This document shows positions 11,204 to 11,378 of a stretch of 11,378 nt of DNA, piece after piece. A program made the translations under genes and the position numbers. The notes beneath the pieces are model-generated. The model worked only from the letters and a program-made list of their open reading frames with translations. It made no database searches and was not told the DNA's origin. Numbering within the stretch: the first letter of the stretch is position 1; each line of letters opens with the position of its first letter. The stretch comes from Lachnospiraceae bacterium (GTDB taxonomy: Bacteria > Bacillota_A > Clostridia > Lachnospirales > Lachnospiraceae), in contig JAETQR010000071.1 of assembly GCA_021770615.1 (NCBI GenBank), positions 1 through 11,378 on the forward strand. The letters are read 5' to 3'.

Positions 11204-11212
11204 TGGTATAAT
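11204..11212 (+). promoter_or_regulatory. Extended -10 promoter of the right-edge transposase
   Basis: TGG-TATAAT at 11204-11212 is an extended -10 box with no good -35. Initiation near 11219 gives a leader of about 47 nt to the ATG at 11266. The end of the insertion sequence is probably in the 50 bp upstream, but I cannot place it without the other end. Confidence 0.55.
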
Positions 11213-11265
11213 TGAAATGTCCAGTAACAATTATCCATATCCACCAGTAAAGGAGTCGTATTTAT

Positions 11266-11378
11266 ATGATAACACATAAACAGCTCTCTTTGGCAGATAT
11301 TTTTACCGATTGCCAAAATACATTTGATAACGATAAATATGAGTTTCTTTCCATACTCGATGAAACCATCAACCTTGA
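11266..11378 (+). CDS. Transposase N-terminus, truncated by the window end
   Basis: Thirty-seven codons are visible. They begin MITHKQLSLADIFTDCQNTF and go on to DNDKYEFLSILDETINL. AAAGGAG stands 10 nt before the ATG. The opening QLSLADIF.DCQ..F..DK..FL..L...I.LD is one I recognise from DDE transposases common in Clostridia, of the IS1182/IS5-like kind; the subfamily is uncertain from so short a stretch. With the IS3-type fragment at the left edge, it means the window is bounded by two unrelated insertion sequences pointing outward. Confidence 0.6.
   Translation, partial: MITHKQLSLADIFTDCQNTFDNDKYEFLSILDETINL

Overview
The window looks like a stretch of a low- to mid-GC Firmicute, most likely a gut clostridium of the Lachnospiraceae type. 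The evidence is the ribosome-binding-site style (AAAGGAG/AGGAGG), sigma-A-type promoters, and the families present: an IS3-type OrfA start, a Firmicute phage replisome organizer, a short TxpA/Hol_Tox-like toxin, and an anaerobe-type citrate synthase. No marker gives a species.

Layout. Positions 1-100 carry the 5' end of an IS3-family transposase pair on the minus strand, running off the left edge. Positions 135-842 encode a secreted Ig-like, Cys-rich protein and end in a strong terminator. Positions 956-7138 are the visible part of an integrated element. Its minus-strand early module runs from a Cro-like regulator (3827) through two small unknown genes and an excisionase-like helix-turn-helix protein to a phage replisome organizer that carries heptamer iterons inside its gene. 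An AT-rich cargo gene of unknown function lies beyond it (956-1822). The plus-strand arm holds a CI-like repressor, a probable type I toxin-antitoxin locus and a tyrosine integrase, which abuts the 3' end of a tRNA-Pro(CGG) gene at 7180-7253. The integrase-plus-repressor arm facing a divergent Cro/xis/rep arm is the early-module layout of prophages and of phage satellites (PICI/SaPI-like). No capsid, packaging or relaxase gene is visible, so prophage remnant, satellite and integrative mobilizable element all remain possible.

From 7254 rightwards the sequence looks like host chromosome, all genes on the minus strand. Two intergenic nested inverted-repeat structures are followed by citrate synthase, a MarR regulator, an MFS exporter and a short 41-codon ORF preceding the exporter. 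The right edge holds the first 37 codons of another transposase on the plus strand.

The most informative parts are not the large genes. (1) The 133-bp divergent switch at 3828-3960 has two interlocked consensus promoters and four matching 18-bp operators. (2) The 5360-5648 locus has a 28-residue hydrophobic peptide, an antisense RNA with its own promoter, a shared bidirectional terminator, short direct repeats that make the two RNAs complementary away from the terminator, and a long inverted repeat that gives both RNAs nearly the same 5' end. This layout resembles the par/Fst locus of pAD1 but encodes a TxpA-like peptide. (3) Heptamer iterons inside the replisome organizer gene are a candidate origin. 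(4) A small Cys-containing ORF with a strong ribosome-binding site, followed by a terminator-like hairpin, precedes the exporter.
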